Part shown: one piece after another, positions 1-9,540 of the stretch | Position numbering within the stretch: the stretch's first letter is position 1 | Layout: every line of letters begins with the position of its first letter | DNA from: an uncultured Clostridia bacterium | Lineage (GTDB): Bacteria > Bacillota > Clostridia > Christensenellales > Borkfalkiaceae | Direction of reading: 5' to 3' | DNA: 64,000 nucleotides | NCBI GenBank assembly: GCA_947626685.1 | Contig: CANQTD010000003.1 | Span: forward strand, 1-64,000 | Notes under the pieces: generated by a model | Told to the model about the DNA's origin: nothing | The model's input: the letters and a program-made list of their open reading frames with translations, nothing else | Databases searched by the model: none | Program-made: the position numbers and the translations under genes

Positions 1-3000
1 GGGGATCGTGAGGTCGCGGTAGAGCGTCGTGCCGTTTTCGTAGTCGAAATCGCAGCGGCAGACCGAGCACTCCTTGTAGGCGACGGTACCCTCTTCCGTA
101 CACGTCGGATCCTGTTGCTTGTGGCAATCGGCGGAAAGGAAGTTATGCTCGTTGTGCAAGACGAGCTTGCTCCCCGCCAACTTCTCGCTGATCACGAGCT
201 CGGTGAGGTAAGTATCCGTGCCCTCGACGCGGTAGACGTAGGGAAGTTCGCAGGAGATCACGGCCTCTTCCGCACTGCGCGCGTTGCGCACTCTTGCGCG
301 GAGGGTCGCGCCGTCGATCTCATCGGGGAGCTCGATGGTCTGAAGCCCGACGCAGTTTTCGAACATGGCGTAAATGTTGGCGTTCTCGTCCAACTTGAAA
401 ACGCTCAGGTCCACCTCTTGCAGGCTCGTGCAGCCGCCGAACATTTTGCCGAAGCCGAGGACGTTCTCCGTCTTGAACGCAGACACGTCGAGGGTTTGGA
501 GCGACTTGCAGCCGTAGAACATGCTCGTTGCGCCGCGCATGTACGTCGTGTCGAAGTTGTTCAAGTCGAGCTCGGTGAGTTTTTCGCAACCCGAGAACAG
601 GGACCCGCACTCGATGGGCGCAAGGATCGAACCGGGATACACGAAGGCGATCATGCTGTCTTTGCGGTAGAGGCGGATATAGGTATCCACGCGCACATAG
701 GTATCCTTGTAGCCGTCCGGGGCTTGCTTCAAGAACTTGATGCTCGTGAGCGTCTTGTAGTCTTTTACGAACGTTTTCCACTCGCGGGTGAACTGCCTCG
801 GGACATTCACGTCGCCGAAGTCGTCCTCGCCCTGTTCGGTCTTGTCTGCGGGATACTCGCCCGCCGCAACGGGCGTGCCATATCCGACGTTGATGAAGCT
901 AATATTGAAAGGCTTTTCGTCGAGGGTAGTGACGACGACCGTGTGCTCCTTCGTCTCCATCTCCCCGCTGCCGTAGACCTGTTTGTTGAAGAGCGGCCTG
1001 TCGCTCAGGTCGATCACGCCCTTTTCTTCGCCGTCCACGGTGATGGAGGCACTCCCGAAGGAGGGATCGGTATCGGCGTACAGCTCGAAGCTGCTCCCCA
1101 AGAATTTGAACTCGAATCTCGCGCCCTGCGTCTCTGCGGAGAGCTTGCCGTTGGCGGAGTTTTCTTGGAAGTCTTGCCTCTCCGTCATGTAATTGGAGGG
1201 TTTGACCGTCTGGCTCAATTTGGATTCGACGCCCGCGTACAGTTCTCTGATGACGGTGTGCCCGCTGTTGACGGTGACGATCAACTTGAAATAGCGCAGC
1301 GTCGTGCGGGAGAAGCTGATCCTCTGGCGGGCGGCGTTGACGTTGGAGCTCGACCCCTTGAACAGCAGATCCCATCCTTGCGTTTCCGTGCCCTTTCCCG
1401 CCGTCTCGTACTCGCCGTCTCCGCAGGCGTAAAGCTCGAAATCCACGAGCTTATCGTTGCCGTTGGTGCGGCGGACGATCTCGAAGAAGTTGAAGGTCTG
1501 CTCCTCCTGCGTATCGACCACGAACACATGGGGAGTTTCGGCCTTTTGCCCGTTGTACTTCGAATGGAAGAAGGTGCCCTCGTTGCCGTCCACCATGTTC
1601 TTGCCGTCGCTGCCGTTTTCGCTTGCGGGCTCCTCGAGGATCGCCCAGCCGACGTTGGAATTCTGATAGTCGATCGTGGCGTTTTTGATGCTGTCGACAA
1701 AGCGCGGCTGCCAGCCCTTGAAGGCGTCCACGGTGGGAAGTTCGCTCTCCTTGACGCTCGCGCTGAGAAGGTTTTCGGCGGGAAGCGCGACGATCTCGCC
1801 CTCGGGCGCACCGGGAAGGTGCACGCCGACGGTCATGTGCCCCAAACCGCCCCAATTCACGAGATGGCAGTCGAAGAACACAATGTCGTTTTTGGACAAC
1901 TGCATCTCGACATGGTTATAGCGGGTGTAGCTTGTGGTGTCCCCTTTGATCTCGATCGTGCCCGCTTTATTCCCCTTCATGCTCCCATTGTAAAGGTCGA
2001 TCTCCGCATAATCGTCCGCCTGTGCATAGAAGGTGTACTTGCCCGCTTCGGGAGCGCGGAACATGAGCTGCATGTGCAGGTATTCCACGGGGTTGTAGTT
2101 CTGTTCTTTGTTCTGGTTGTTGAACCGCACCCCCGCCGTAGGAGAGGAGACGGTGTAGTTGTAGGTTTTCCCTTTGACCGCTTCTTTCGCTTGGGAAACG
2201 GTCGGTCTCTTGCCCGTATAGTCGTCCAAAACCCATACTTCGCCGTAAAGCCCCTTGTACACGAGGCGCATGTTGACGTTGAGGGTGACGCGCCTGCCGC
2301 CCTCCGTCTTTACGATGATGTCGAAACGGTCGTACTCGGTGGGCGTTGTAGGCGGCGTGTAGGTGACTTTTTGGGTCTTTTCGTCGTACTTGATATTTCC
2401 GTGCTGAGCGCCCGTCACCGAGACGATCTCCACGTCTTTGGGCGAGGTGATATTGTCGCCGCTCAGATCGAACACGGTGGGATGCTTGCCGTCCACGTCG
2501 TATTTGCGCGCCGTTTCGTGCCCGTCGATGCCGTTCGCCCAACGGTACGCCACGGGGACGAACGTGGGAAGGTTGCGCAAAAATTCGAGCTGGCTCGCCG
2601 TAAACATATCGTCGGTGATATTGGCGAAGTAGTTCTCGTTGACCCAATCGAGAATGTTGACGCGGTCCACGACGCCGATGCGGTACACAAAGTCGGCGCG
2701 CTTGTTGGCGCAGTAGGCGGGGTCCATCTTGTAGGTGTAGAACATATCTACGAATTTATCCGAGCCGAAACTGTGCAGGAGGGTCGCGTACATGGAGAGC
2801 TGGTCGAAGTGCGCGCCGTTGCCCTCGTTGATCTCGCCGTAATCCTTGATCTTAACGACTTTTTTCGTCTCCTTGTCCGTGTATTCCTGTGTGATCTTTT
2901 GGGAACGCTCCACCGCCGTGTACGGGTGGACGTATTCGCCGTGTTCCACGCCCACTACGCGGCTGTCCATATTGCAGAGCATGCTGTAAATGAGCAGGAT

Positions 3001-4578
3001 CAGCGTGTTGTTCCACACCTCGCCGTCGCCGTCGCAGAAGCCCCAATTCACGCCGTGCGTCTTGGCCTGTACGTGCCCAAGTTCGTGGAAGGTCCCCCAA
3101 TTCCCCTTTGTGGTCAGCGTCTCGTAATTCATGCAGACGGGGAACCAATATTCGGGCTGGGCGCAGAAATTGGAATTGAGCGCGACCGCTTCGCCCGCGG
3201 GAACGTGCATATCGTAGCACATGGTCATATTATAGTTGTAATCCCGCCCGTTGAGAGAAATGTCGATCGCGAACACGCTGTGCCAGAAGTACGCCAGCTT
3301 TTCGATATCGTCGCAGTTGCGCATGGCGTCGGCGGGACCGATGAGCTGTCCGTTTTCCACGTCCAGCGTGGCGACCAGCCCGGGCGCGGAACGCAGCTCT
3401 TTTTCAAATTCTTCCACCGTGGTCACGCCCAAAACAAAGTGCGGGGTGAGCACGGCTCCCGTGATCTCCACTTCCACCGCGTCGGACGTGGGCTTGATAT
3501 AGAGCGGCCCGCCGTACATGCTGCCGATCTTGACTTCCGTGTCCTGCCCCGTGCCCACGATATTGAACGTCGTGCCCATGCAGGGAACTTTTTGGTTCTG
3601 CCACTGCCATTGGCCGTGGAGCCCGTAGCCGAGCTTTTCAAATTCGGGCTGCGTGCCCGTCTTTTGGGCGCGTTCGGCCTCGGCGACGATCTTATCGTCC
3701 CAATAGCGGAGATAATCTTCCATCTTGCCGAAGCCCTTGCCGTTTTCATCGTAGCCCAAATAGCCCATCGTGTCCTGATGATGGGTGTAGAGGGAGACGG
3801 TCTCGCCCGTTCTCAGCCCCTTGATCTTCACCGTGGCGACCTCGCCGGGCACGAGGTAGAGCCCCGTCGTGATGGGAGAGCGGTAGATCGGGTCGGTGAC
3901 GATGCGCATTTTGACCGCCTTCGCCTCATCGGGGATCTTGCCGTAGATATAGTCTGCGGCGGGGTGTTTTTTGAGCTCGTTGTTCTGGATGATCTCGCTG
4001 ACGTGCGTGTTGAAATAGTACGCCTGCCTCAACAGCATGTACTTTTTGAATTCCGAGAAGTATTTTTGTTCTGTGACTTTGCCGTCCGCGTCCTTCGGCG
4101 AGCGGTCGAGCCCCTTCATCGGATACATGGGATGGTCTTTGTTGCCCGCTTGCAGCGTGCGGTCGCTCGCAAAGTCGATCTTGGCGAGCTCGTGCATCTT
4201 ATTGCCCGTTTTGAGGTCCAACATCTCATAGACGTTGTCCATGACCTCGGCGGGCTTGCGGACGATATCGTCCTCCAAGATCTCCATGACGGGCTGGCGG
4301 ACGGTCACGCGTCTGCCGCGGATATCGTCGAGGCTGTTGAGCGTGAGCCCCTCGTCGATCTCCTCGGGCCGCACGACGCCTTCGCTCTGCTCGGAGGGAA
4401 GAGCCGTCTCTTGGGTGAGCGCGGGCGTTTCGTCCTGCGCGGTGAGGACGGTCTGCGTCTGCTCCGCAGCGGAAGCGGCGGAACGGTCCGCGCGGCGGAG
4501 TGAAGGGACGCCCTCGCCGAAGAGGAGCGCGAAAGCGAGAAGCAAGCAAAAAGATCTGTTTACGAGTTTGTTTTTCAT
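1..4578 (-). CDS. Exported M60-type metallopeptidase surface protein (3' end beyond window)
   Basis: The frame is open from the ATG at 4578 to the window edge (1,526 codons, no stop), so the C-terminus is missing. Residues 1 to about 40 form a signal peptide. The zinc motif HELGH is at residues 498-502 and a downstream Glu (GEVWNN) follows at 520, the HExxH-x(8-28)-E pattern of the M60/enhancin family, whose members cleave mucin-type glycoproteins. A PA14-like beta module follows (about 826-916), then an F5/8-type (CBM32-like) carbohydrate-binding module (about 965-1120), then BspA/DUF285-type repeats (about 1320-1410, 'MFxGCxSLxxLDxSxF') and a Cys-rich stretch. I infer a cell-surface protease acting on host or dietary glycoprotein. 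An SD (AGGGG) precedes the start. It is divergent from the M6 peptidase gene. The long open frame on the opposite strand is a codon-register shadow. Confidence 0.88.
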   Translation of the reverse strand, partial: MKNKLVNRSFCLLLAFALLFGEGVPSLRRADRSAASAAEQTQTVLTAQDETPALTQETALPSEQSEGVVRPEEIDEGLTLNSLDDIRGRRVTVRQPVMEILEDDIVRKPAEVMDNVYEMLDLKTGNKMHELAKIDFASDRTLQAGNKDHPMYPMKGLDRSPKDADGKVTEQKYFSEFKKYMLLRQAYYFNTHVSEIIQNNELKKHPAADYIYGKIPDEAKAVKMRIVTDPIYRSPITTGLYLVPGEVATVKIKGLRTGETVSLYTHHQDTMGYLGYDENGKGFGKMEDYLRYWDDKIVAEAERAQKTGTQPEFEKLGYGLHGQWQWQNQKVPCMGTTFNIVGTGQDTEVKIGSMYGGPLYIKPTSDAVEVEITGAVLTPHFVLGVTTVEEFEKELRSAPGLVATLDVENGQLIGPADAMRNCDDIEKLAYFWHSVFAIDISLNGRDYNYNMTMCYDMHVPAGEAVALNSNFCAQPEYWFPVCMNYETLTTKGNWGTFHELGHVQAKTHGVNWGFCDGDGEVWNNTLILLIYSMLCNMDSRVVGVEHGEYVHPYTAVERSQKITQEYTDKETKKVVKIKDYGEINEGNGAHFDQLSMYATLLHSFGSDKFVDMFYTYKMDPAYCANKRADFVYRIGVVDRVNILDWVNENYFANITDDMFTASQLEFLRNLPTFVPVAYRWANGIDGHETARKYDVDGKHPTVFDLSGDNITSPKDVEIVSVTGAQHGNIKYDEKTQKVTYTPPTTPTEYDRFDIIVKTEGGRRVTLNVNMRLVYKGLYGEVWVLDDYTGKRPTVSQAKEAVKGKTYNYTVSSPTAGVRFNNQNKEQNYNPVEYLHMQLMFRAPEAGKYTFYAQADDYAEIDLYNGSMKGNKAGTIEIKGDTTSYTRYNHVEMQLSKNDIVFFDCHLVNWGGLGHMTVGVHLPGAPEGEIVALPAENLLSASVKESELPTVDAFKGWQPRFVDSIKNATIDYQNSNVGWAILEEPASENGSDGKNMVDGNEGTFFHSKYNGQKAETPHVFVVDTQEEQTFNFFEIVRRTNGNDKLVDFELYACGDGEYETAGKGTETQGWDLLFKGSSSNVNAARQRISFSRTTLRYFKLIVTVNSGHTVIRELYAGVESKLSQTVKPSNYMTERQDFQENSANGKLSAETQGARFEFKFLGSSFELYADTDPSFGSASITVDGEEKGVIDLSDRPLFNKQVYGSGEMETKEHTVVVTTLDEKPFNISFINVGYGTPVAAGEYPADKTEQGEDDFGDVNVPRQFTREWKTFVKDYKTLTSIKFLKQAPDGYKDTYVRVDTYIRLYRKDSMIAFVYPGSILAPIECGSLFSGCEKLTELDLNNFDTTYMRGATSMFYGCKSLQTLDVSAFKTENVLGFGKMFGGCTSLQEVDLSVFKLDENANIYAMFENCVGLQTIELPDEIDGATLRARVRNARSAEEAVISCELPYVYRVEGTDTYLTELVISEKLAGSKLVLHNEHNFLSADCHKQQDPTCTEEGTVAYKECSVCRCDFDYENGTTLYRDLTIP

Positions 4579-4676
4579 ACGGTTCCCCTACATTTTTCAG
4601 CTTATGCGGCGGCGGCCTGTATTTTTGCCATACGCGAAAAAAGCCGAAAAATCCCTCTGATTTTTTGACATTATGT

Positions 4677-4706
4677 ATCTTACCATAAACCGAATGTACA
4701 AGTCAA
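4677..4706 (-). promoter_or_regulatory. Promoter of the M60 peptidase gene
   Basis: Minus strand: TTGACT (4706-4701), 18-base spacer, TAAGAT (4682-4677). This predicts a leader of about 90 bases before the ATG at 4578. The 303-base divergent gap (4579-4881) holds this promoter, the promoter of the M6 gene and an A/T-rich stretch between them with no further gene visible. Confidence 0.7.
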
Positions 4707-4819
4707 TAAACATAGAGCGATTTTTCTGATTTTTTTGGGCCTTTTTTTCTGTATTTTTTTGTGAAAGGGGGCTCCCGCCCCGCGGAAATACGACCGTGAA
4801 TTTTTCCGGAAAAAACCTC

Positions 4820-4848
4820 TTGCAATTTGCGAAGGTTTGCTGTATAAT
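4820..4848 (+). promoter_or_regulatory. Promoter of the M6 peptidase gene
   Basis: TTGCAA (4820-4825), 17-base spacer, TATAAT (4843-4848). Predicted start near 4855, leaving a leader of about 27 bases with a GGGG-type ribosome binding site before the ATG at 4882. Confidence 0.8.
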
Positions 4849-4881
4849 GGAATGTAAATCTCACCGAAAACGGGGAAACTC

Positions 4882-7155
4882 ATGAAAAACAAAAAGCTGT
4901 TCTGGGCGTTTTTGGCTTCCGTTGCGGCGGCCGTCTGCCTGCTGTGCGCCTGTACCCAAAAGCCCGTCTACCATATCGAAGCGGCGGAGGACATGCCGCG
5001 CCTTCTCGAAATCGGCGATGAAGTCGACTTCACGCAGTACTTCACCGTGACCGACCGAAACGGGAACCGCATCGTCGTCACGGAGGACATGCTCGATCTG
5101 AGCGAAGCCGATACCTCCCGCGCGGGGTTCTTTACCGTCTGGATCACCGTGGGCGACGCGAAGGATTCGCTCACCTTCTATGTGGAGGAGGGCCCTGCCA
5201 AGCCCGAGCCCGAACCCGAACCCGGGCCTGAGCCCGAGCCCTCCCCTGCCGATATTCTCGCCGAGGCGGTCGGGGCGTATGCGGATCCCTCGGAATGGAA
5301 TTTCGCCGTCGACTTCACCGACGTGCTCGACGGGGAGACTTACACGGAATACTACGAGTATCGCGGCCGCAACGTGATGAACTCCTATACATACGAGGGC
5401 GTCCCCTATGTCGACTATCTCGGATACGACGAGAAGGCGAACCTCTATTCCTACTATTACGACAACGGGGACGGGACCTACGAGGTCTACGACGAGGGAA
5501 CGTACGAATACGAGGAAAATTATTACAACCTGTATTATGTCGATCTGACCGTGCTCGGAGACTATGCGTTTTCCTTCGGGAACGGCCGCTACGTTGCGGA
5601 CGACCCCTCGGCTGCGGGAAACGGTGTGCTCGGCGAGTACGAAGGGTATACATGGGTCTCGTTCGAGCTCTACCTCGCGGACGGAAAGATCGCCAAGATC
5701 GTTGCCGTCATGAACGACGGCGATACGCAGCAGTTCGCGTTCTCCAAATACGGGGAGATCCGCTTCACCCTTCCCGAAGCGGGCACGCCGAGCCCCACGC
5801 CCACGCCTTCCCCCTCCGATCCCACAGTGATGGAGAAACAGACGTACAACGCCGCGACCTTCGACGGGGAAAATTTGCAGGACAAGATGCTGAAAACCGA
5901 CGAGATGATCGGGCTGCCCTCCGTCGGGAGCTATTCCGCGCTCGTCGTCCCCGTACAGTTTTCGGGAGACGCGATCTCCGAAAGCGACCTCGCCGATCTG
6001 AGGATCGCATTCAACGGAAGCAGCACGCAGACGGGTTGGGAGAGCGTGAACTCCTACTATCGCAAAGCCTCTTACGGCAAACTCAATCTCATGTTCGATA
6101 TCCAGCCCGTCTACAAAGCGCAGCACAGTGCGAGTTACTACGAACGGTATCAAAAAAGCTATAACGAAAACGGCGAAACTTACACGGAGACGGGCGACAG
6201 CCTCATCTTGCAGGAAGTGCTCTCCTACTATGAGAGCAGCCTCGATCTTACGAAATACGACTACAACGGCGACGGCGCGCTCGACGCGGTCTACCTCATC
6301 TATTCCGCTCCCGTCGACTATACGGACGCCGATTTCTATTGGGCGTATGTGACGTGGTACTACGGCGAGGAGACGTATGACGGGCTCTACGGGTATTCCT
6401 ACCTGTTCGCGGGGCTTCAATTCATGGACGAGAGCACGCAAAACGATCCCGGTTCGGGCTACGGTACCATTCCCGGGCTCAAGATCAATGCGGCGACCTA
6501 TATCCACGAGACGGGACACCTGCTCGGGCTCGACGACTACTACGATTATGAAGAAGAGAAGGGCTGCGGCGAAGGGGTCGGCGGCGCGGACATGATGGAT
6601 TACAACGTGGGCGACCATGACGTCTACTCCAAGATCATGCTCGGCTGGCTCGAACCCGAGATCGTCAACGAAACGAAAACCGTCACGATCAGAAGTTCGC
6701 AGAGCGTCGGGGACGCCATTCTCATCCCCCTCGATTTCGACAATTCTTACTTCTGCGAATATCTGCTCATCGACCTCTATGCGGCGCAGGGGCTGAACGA
6801 ACTGCACGCCTCGGTGGACGACACCCTGCTCTACGGCGGGGCGGCATACGGCGTGAGGATCTACCATATCTCCTCCTCCGCCGATTCCCCCTACGCAGAC
6901 GATTACGGCTCGTTCACGGACTATAACAATTCGACGACCGACCACGCGCTCATCAAGCTCGTGGAGGCGGACGGCGAGACGGCGTTCCGAAGTTCGGGCG
7001 GCTTGGCGGCCTCTTCCGACCTGTGGCGGACGGGCGGGCGGCTCTCCGAGGCCTTCCCCTCCTATGCGCGCAACGACGGAAAACTGCTCAACTTCGATAT
7101 CGAGATCGGCGCGGTCTCCGCTACCTCCGCGACCGTCACCGTGACGTTCCGCTGA
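4882..7155 (+). CDS. M6-type metallopeptidase lipoprotein
   Basis: 757 residues. A lipoprotein signal peptide ends in the lipobox LCAC with the lipidated Cys at residue 24. The N-terminal half is Tyr/Gly/Asp-rich and is split by two Pro-rich linkers (about 106-122, PEPEPEP, and about 305-316, PTPTPSP), typical of extracellular modular proteins. The catalytic domain (about 320-757) has HETGHLLGLDDYYD from residue 542, the HExxHxxGxxD zinc motif, and the following GADMMDYN...KIMLGWLEP block that characterises M6 (immune inhibitor A type) peptidases. Members are secreted proteases of Gram-positive bacteria. It stands alone, with its own promoter and an intrinsic terminator, and is divergent from the M60 gene, so the two may act on related substrates (inference). 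Substrate unknown. Confidence 0.9.
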   Translation: MKNKKLFWAFLASVAAAVCLLCACTQKPVYHIEAAEDMPRLLEIGDEVDFTQYFTVTDRNGNRIVVTEDMLDLSEADTSRAGFFTVWITVGDAKDSLTFYVEEGPAKPEPEPEPGPEPEPSPADILAEAVGAYADPSEWNFAVDFTDVLDGETYTEYYEYRGRNVMNSYTYEGVPYVDYLGYDEKANLYSYYYDNGDGTYEVYDEGTYEYEENYYNLYYVDLTVLGDYAFSFGNGRYVADDPSAAGNGVLGEYEGYTWVSFELYLADGKIAKIVAVMNDGDTQQFAFSKYGEIRFTLPEAGTPSPTPTPSPSDPTVMEKQTYNAATFDGENLQDKMLKTDEMIGLPSVGSYSALVVPVQFSGDAISESDLADLRIAFNGSSTQTGWESVNSYYRKASYGKLNLMFDIQPVYKAQHSASYYERYQKSYNENGETYTETGDSLILQEVLSYYESSLDLTKYDYNGDGALDAVYLIYSAPVDYTDADFYWAYVTWYYGEETYDGLYGYSYLFAGLQFMDESTQNDPGSGYGTIPGLKINAATYIHETGHLLGLDDYYDYEEEKGCGEGVGGADMMDYNVGDHDVYSKIMLGWLEPEIVNETKTVTIRSSQSVGDAILIPLDFDNSYFCEYLLIDLYAAQGLNELHASVDDTLLYGGAAYGVRIYHISSSADSPYADDYGSFTDYNNSTTDHALIKLVEADGETAFRSSGGLAASSDLWRTGGRLSEAFPSYARNDGKLLNFDIEIGAVSATSATVTVTFR

Positions 7156-7189
7156 CCGCTCCCCTCTCGCTGCTTAAAAAATATGCTCA

Positions 7190-7222
7190 AAGGGCACTTC
7201 CCCCCGAAGTGCCCTTTTGTTT
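7190..7222 (+). terminator. Intrinsic terminator after the M6 peptidase gene
   Basis: Perfect 11-bp stem (AAGGGCACTTC at 7190-7200 with GAAGTGCCCTT at 7206-7216) and a T-rich tail ending near 7222. Confidence 0.85.
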
Positions 7223-7302
7223 TTTGCTCTTTCATATAGCGCGTCCGCATTTGCCATAGAAAGACAAGCTCACGCCTAAATGCCAAAATCACTTTTTATT
7301 AC

Positions 7303-7331
7303 TTGACACTTAACTTTAACAATGTTAAAAT
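7303..7331 (+). promoter_or_regulatory. Promoter of MORN gene with overlapping palindrome
   Basis: TTGACA (7303-7308), 17-base spacer, TAAAAT (7326-7331). The inverted repeat TTTAAC-AAT-GTTAAA (7315-7329) overlaps the spacer and -10 box and could be a repressor operator. The surroundings (7260-7390) are much more A+T-rich than neighbouring DNA. Confidence 0.7.
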
Positions 7332-7391
7332 GTCAATGATAAATTATAACAAGCAGATAAAAGTAAAATTATAAGCGCGAAGGAGTAGAGT

Positions 7392-9026
7392 ATGCATATC
7401 GAATATACAAATGGCTATTATGACGGGGAAACAAATTATAATGGGGAAGAGCATGGCTATGGCACTTTTTGTTGGAATGATGGGGACAGTTATGTGGGAA
7501 ATTGGATTAATGGTGACCCATGTGGTCACGGGAAATATACTTGGAGTGATGGTACTTGGTATGAAGGTAATTGGCAAGGCGGGGATCGCTCTGGGACAGG
7601 TACAATGCATTACACAAATGGAGTATATGATGGCGAATGGCGCAATGGTGAAAGAAACGGTCACGGGACTTTCAAAAGCCACGAAGGTTGGTCATACACA
7701 GGAGATTACAAGGACGATGAAATGCATGGTCGCGGCAAGTACTATTTCGCTGATGGTGGATACTACGAAGGAGAATTCCGCAACGGGGATTTTAATGGGC
7801 GTGGCAAGTACTATTTCGCTGACGGTAATTATTATGTAGGAGACTTGCGCAATGACGAACCGTATGGACATGGGAAATATACTTGGAGTGATGGTACTTG
7901 GTACGAAGGGGATTGGCAAGGCTGGAATCGCTCTGGAACTGGTACAATGCATTACACAAACGGAGTATATGATGGCGAATGGCGCAATGGTGAAAGAAAC
8001 GGTCACGGGACTTTCAAAAGCCACGAAGGTTGGTCGTACACGGGAAACTGGAGAAACGATGAGCCGTATGGTCGCGGGAAATATACTTTGAGCGATGGCG
8101 CTTGGTACGAAGGAGATTGGCAAGGCTGGAATCGCTCTGGAACTGGCACAATGCATTATATTGATGGCATTTTTACTGGTGAATGGCGCAATAATAAGCG
8201 AAACGGCCACGGAACTCTCAAAAGCAACGAAGGTTGGTCATACACAGGAGATTACAAGGACGATGAAATGCATGGACAAGGGAAAATAACTTGGCCTAAT
8301 GGTGCTTGGTTTACTGGCGAATTCAGAGATGGTGACTTGTGGACAGGAAAGGGATTAATCAAATACGACGATGGGAGTATTTATGAGGGAGATTTTAAAG
8401 AAAACCGACGGTCGGGGCACGGGAAATATACCTTTAAGGGTGGGGATAGTTTTTTCGAAGGTGAATGGCAAGATGGAAAACCTTTAGGCCGAGGTGTGAT
8501 ATCGTTTAGTAATGGTACAAAATATAGTGGGGTATTTGATGGATGGAATTCTTCATCAGTATTAAAAACTACTGATGGAGAAAGATTAGCACTTCCCGGA
8601 AAATTCATTGATTGGAAATTTATTCCAGATAAGTTGCCAAGGAAAGAAGGCGATGAACCCATTACGATTCACAAAGGAGAATTTGGAGAATATTCTTATA
8701 ATTTGGGGGAGTACAAGGTTACAGAGTTTGAAGGGAAAAAAGTATATTACAAAGATGGCCTATTTTCGTTTTCGCAAGATAACCAAAATGAAATGAAAGA
8801 AGGCCGTGCTCCAGTTGGGGCTGATGGATATAAAATGGAACTCCATCATACAATTCAAACAGACGACAGTCCTATTGTAGAATTACTTTATTCTACTCAT
8901 AAAGGGTATTCACGTGTTCTTCATGACCCCTATCAACAGTTTTCGGACATACAGAGAACAACATTTAATGCATGGAAAAAACGATATTGGATTCACAGAT
9001 TAGAAGAATATTTGAGAAATCATTAA
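7392..9026 (+). CDS. MORN-repeat protein
   Basis: 544 residues, no signal peptide. Residues 1 to about 375 are MORN motifs of about 23 residues (YxGxWxxGxxxGxGxxxxxDGxxYxGxW), at least 14 copies by eye. MORN sheets are known from membrane-associated scaffolds and lipid-binding or toxin-like proteins; no partner can be named here. The last ~165 residues are not MORN and I do not recognise them. At DNA level a segment at about 7531-7700 recurs at about 7873-8040 (offset 342 bp = 114 codons) and partly again at 8077, so the array grew by segmental duplication. SD AAGGAG before the ATG. Base composition and codon use are clearly more A+T-rich than in flanking genes, suggesting transfer. It is monocistronic. 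Confidence 0.85.
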   Translation: MHIEYTNGYYDGETNYNGEEHGYGTFCWNDGDSYVGNWINGDPCGHGKYTWSDGTWYEGNWQGGDRSGTGTMHYTNGVYDGEWRNGERNGHGTFKSHEGWSYTGDYKDDEMHGRGKYYFADGGYYEGEFRNGDFNGRGKYYFADGNYYVGDLRNDEPYGHGKYTWSDGTWYEGDWQGWNRSGTGTMHYTNGVYDGEWRNGERNGHGTFKSHEGWSYTGNWRNDEPYGRGKYTLSDGAWYEGDWQGWNRSGTGTMHYIDGIFTGEWRNNKRNGHGTLKSNEGWSYTGDYKDDEMHGQGKITWPNGAWFTGEFRDGDLWTGKGLIKYDDGSIYEGDFKENRRSGHGKYTFKGGDSFFEGEWQDGKPLGRGVISFSNGTKYSGVFDGWNSSSVLKTTDGERLALPGKFIDWKFIPDKLPRKEGDEPITIHKGEFGEYSYNLGEYKVTEFEGKKVYYKDGLFSFSQDNQNEMKEGRAPVGADGYKMELHHTIQTDDSPIVELLYSTHKGYSRVLHDPYQQFSDIQRTTFNAWKKRYWIHRLEEYLRNH

Positions 9027-9071
9027 ATTTGTTCAATACGACCAATGAATAAGATTTTAATCGGTTATTGA

Positions 9072-9215
9072 AAGCGGCAGGCGCAGGTGTATGAGGGACT
9101 ATATCTTCAAGAAAAGACGCAAAAGGCACTTGCACAGGAGTGGGAAGTCACCGAGAAATACATTCAAATTTTGAATAAGCAGCTGTTGCTGTTTTTGCAG
9201 TCGCATTGGGGATGA
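9072..9215 (+). pseudogene. Possible remnant of an HTH/sigma-like gene
   Basis: An open stretch of 47 codons directly after an in-frame TGA, without start codon or RBS, ends at TGA 9213-9215. It reads like a C-terminal helix-turn-helix tail (YLQEKTQKALAQEWEVTEKY), similar in feel to the end of small phage or mobile-element sigma-like regulators. It lies in the A+T-rich island between the MORN gene and the tRNA, a common place for decayed mobile DNA. Assignment is weak. Confidence 0.3.
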
Positions 9216-9252
9216 AAACAGCGGGGGCGGAAAAATGCCCTCGCTTTCTTTT

Positions 9253-9294
9253 ACAATAAAAATGGGACGCAAGTTTAGTTCAACTTACGTCCCA
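9253..9294 (-). terminator. Terminator downstream of tRNA-Ser
   Basis: Minus strand: GGGACGTAAGTT stem paired with AACTTGCGTCCC (one mismatch, 9264-9293), followed by ATTTTTATT. It lies immediately after the tRNA CCA end. Confidence 0.7.
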
Positions 9295-9296
9295 CT

Positions 9297-9387
9297 TGGC
9301 GCAGAGACGGGGATTTGAACCCCGGGTAGACTTTTGACCTACACACGATTTCCAATCGTGCTCCTTAAGCCGCTCGGACATCTCTGC
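9297..9387 (-). tRNA. tRNA-Ser (anticodon GGA)
   Basis: Class II tRNA of 91 bases including an encoded CCA. Acceptor stem GCAGAGA/TCTCTGC, discriminator G; anticodon stem CACGATT...AATCGTG enclosing GGA, which reads UCC/UCU serine codons; long variable arm and GTTCAAATC T-loop. It borders the A+T-rich MORN island, and serine tRNAs are frequent integration sites, but I see no direct repeat proving an attachment site. Confidence 0.96.
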
Positions 9388-9400
9388 AAACGACATTGCT

Positions 9401-9429
9401 ATTTTACACGAAAAACCGCAAAAAGGCAA
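9401..9429 (-). promoter_or_regulatory. Promoter of tRNA-Ser
   Basis: Minus strand: TTGCCT (9429-9424), 17-base spacer, TAAAAT (9406-9401), ending 13 bases before the tRNA 5' end. Confidence 0.7.
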
Positions 9430-9540
9430 CCGTTTTCTATCCCTTTTTCATAGAATTCAAAAAAATTCTTTTACAGCGTCCCCTTTGCGCCGCCCCTTTG
9501 GATAGGGCTCCTCGTTTTGAGATTTCTCGACTACGGCTTT

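Noticed and set aside
115..4503. 1,462-codon open frame on the plus strand opposite the M60 gene
   Set aside because: It is in exact antisense codon register with a gene that has a signal peptide, HELGH motif, promoter and SD; G+C-rich codons leave the complementary frame open. Its predicted protein has no signal or motif.
4861..6945. 694-codon minus-strand frame opposite the M6 peptidase
   Set aside because: The plus strand has promoter, lipobox, HETGH motif and terminator; the minus frame is a shadow.
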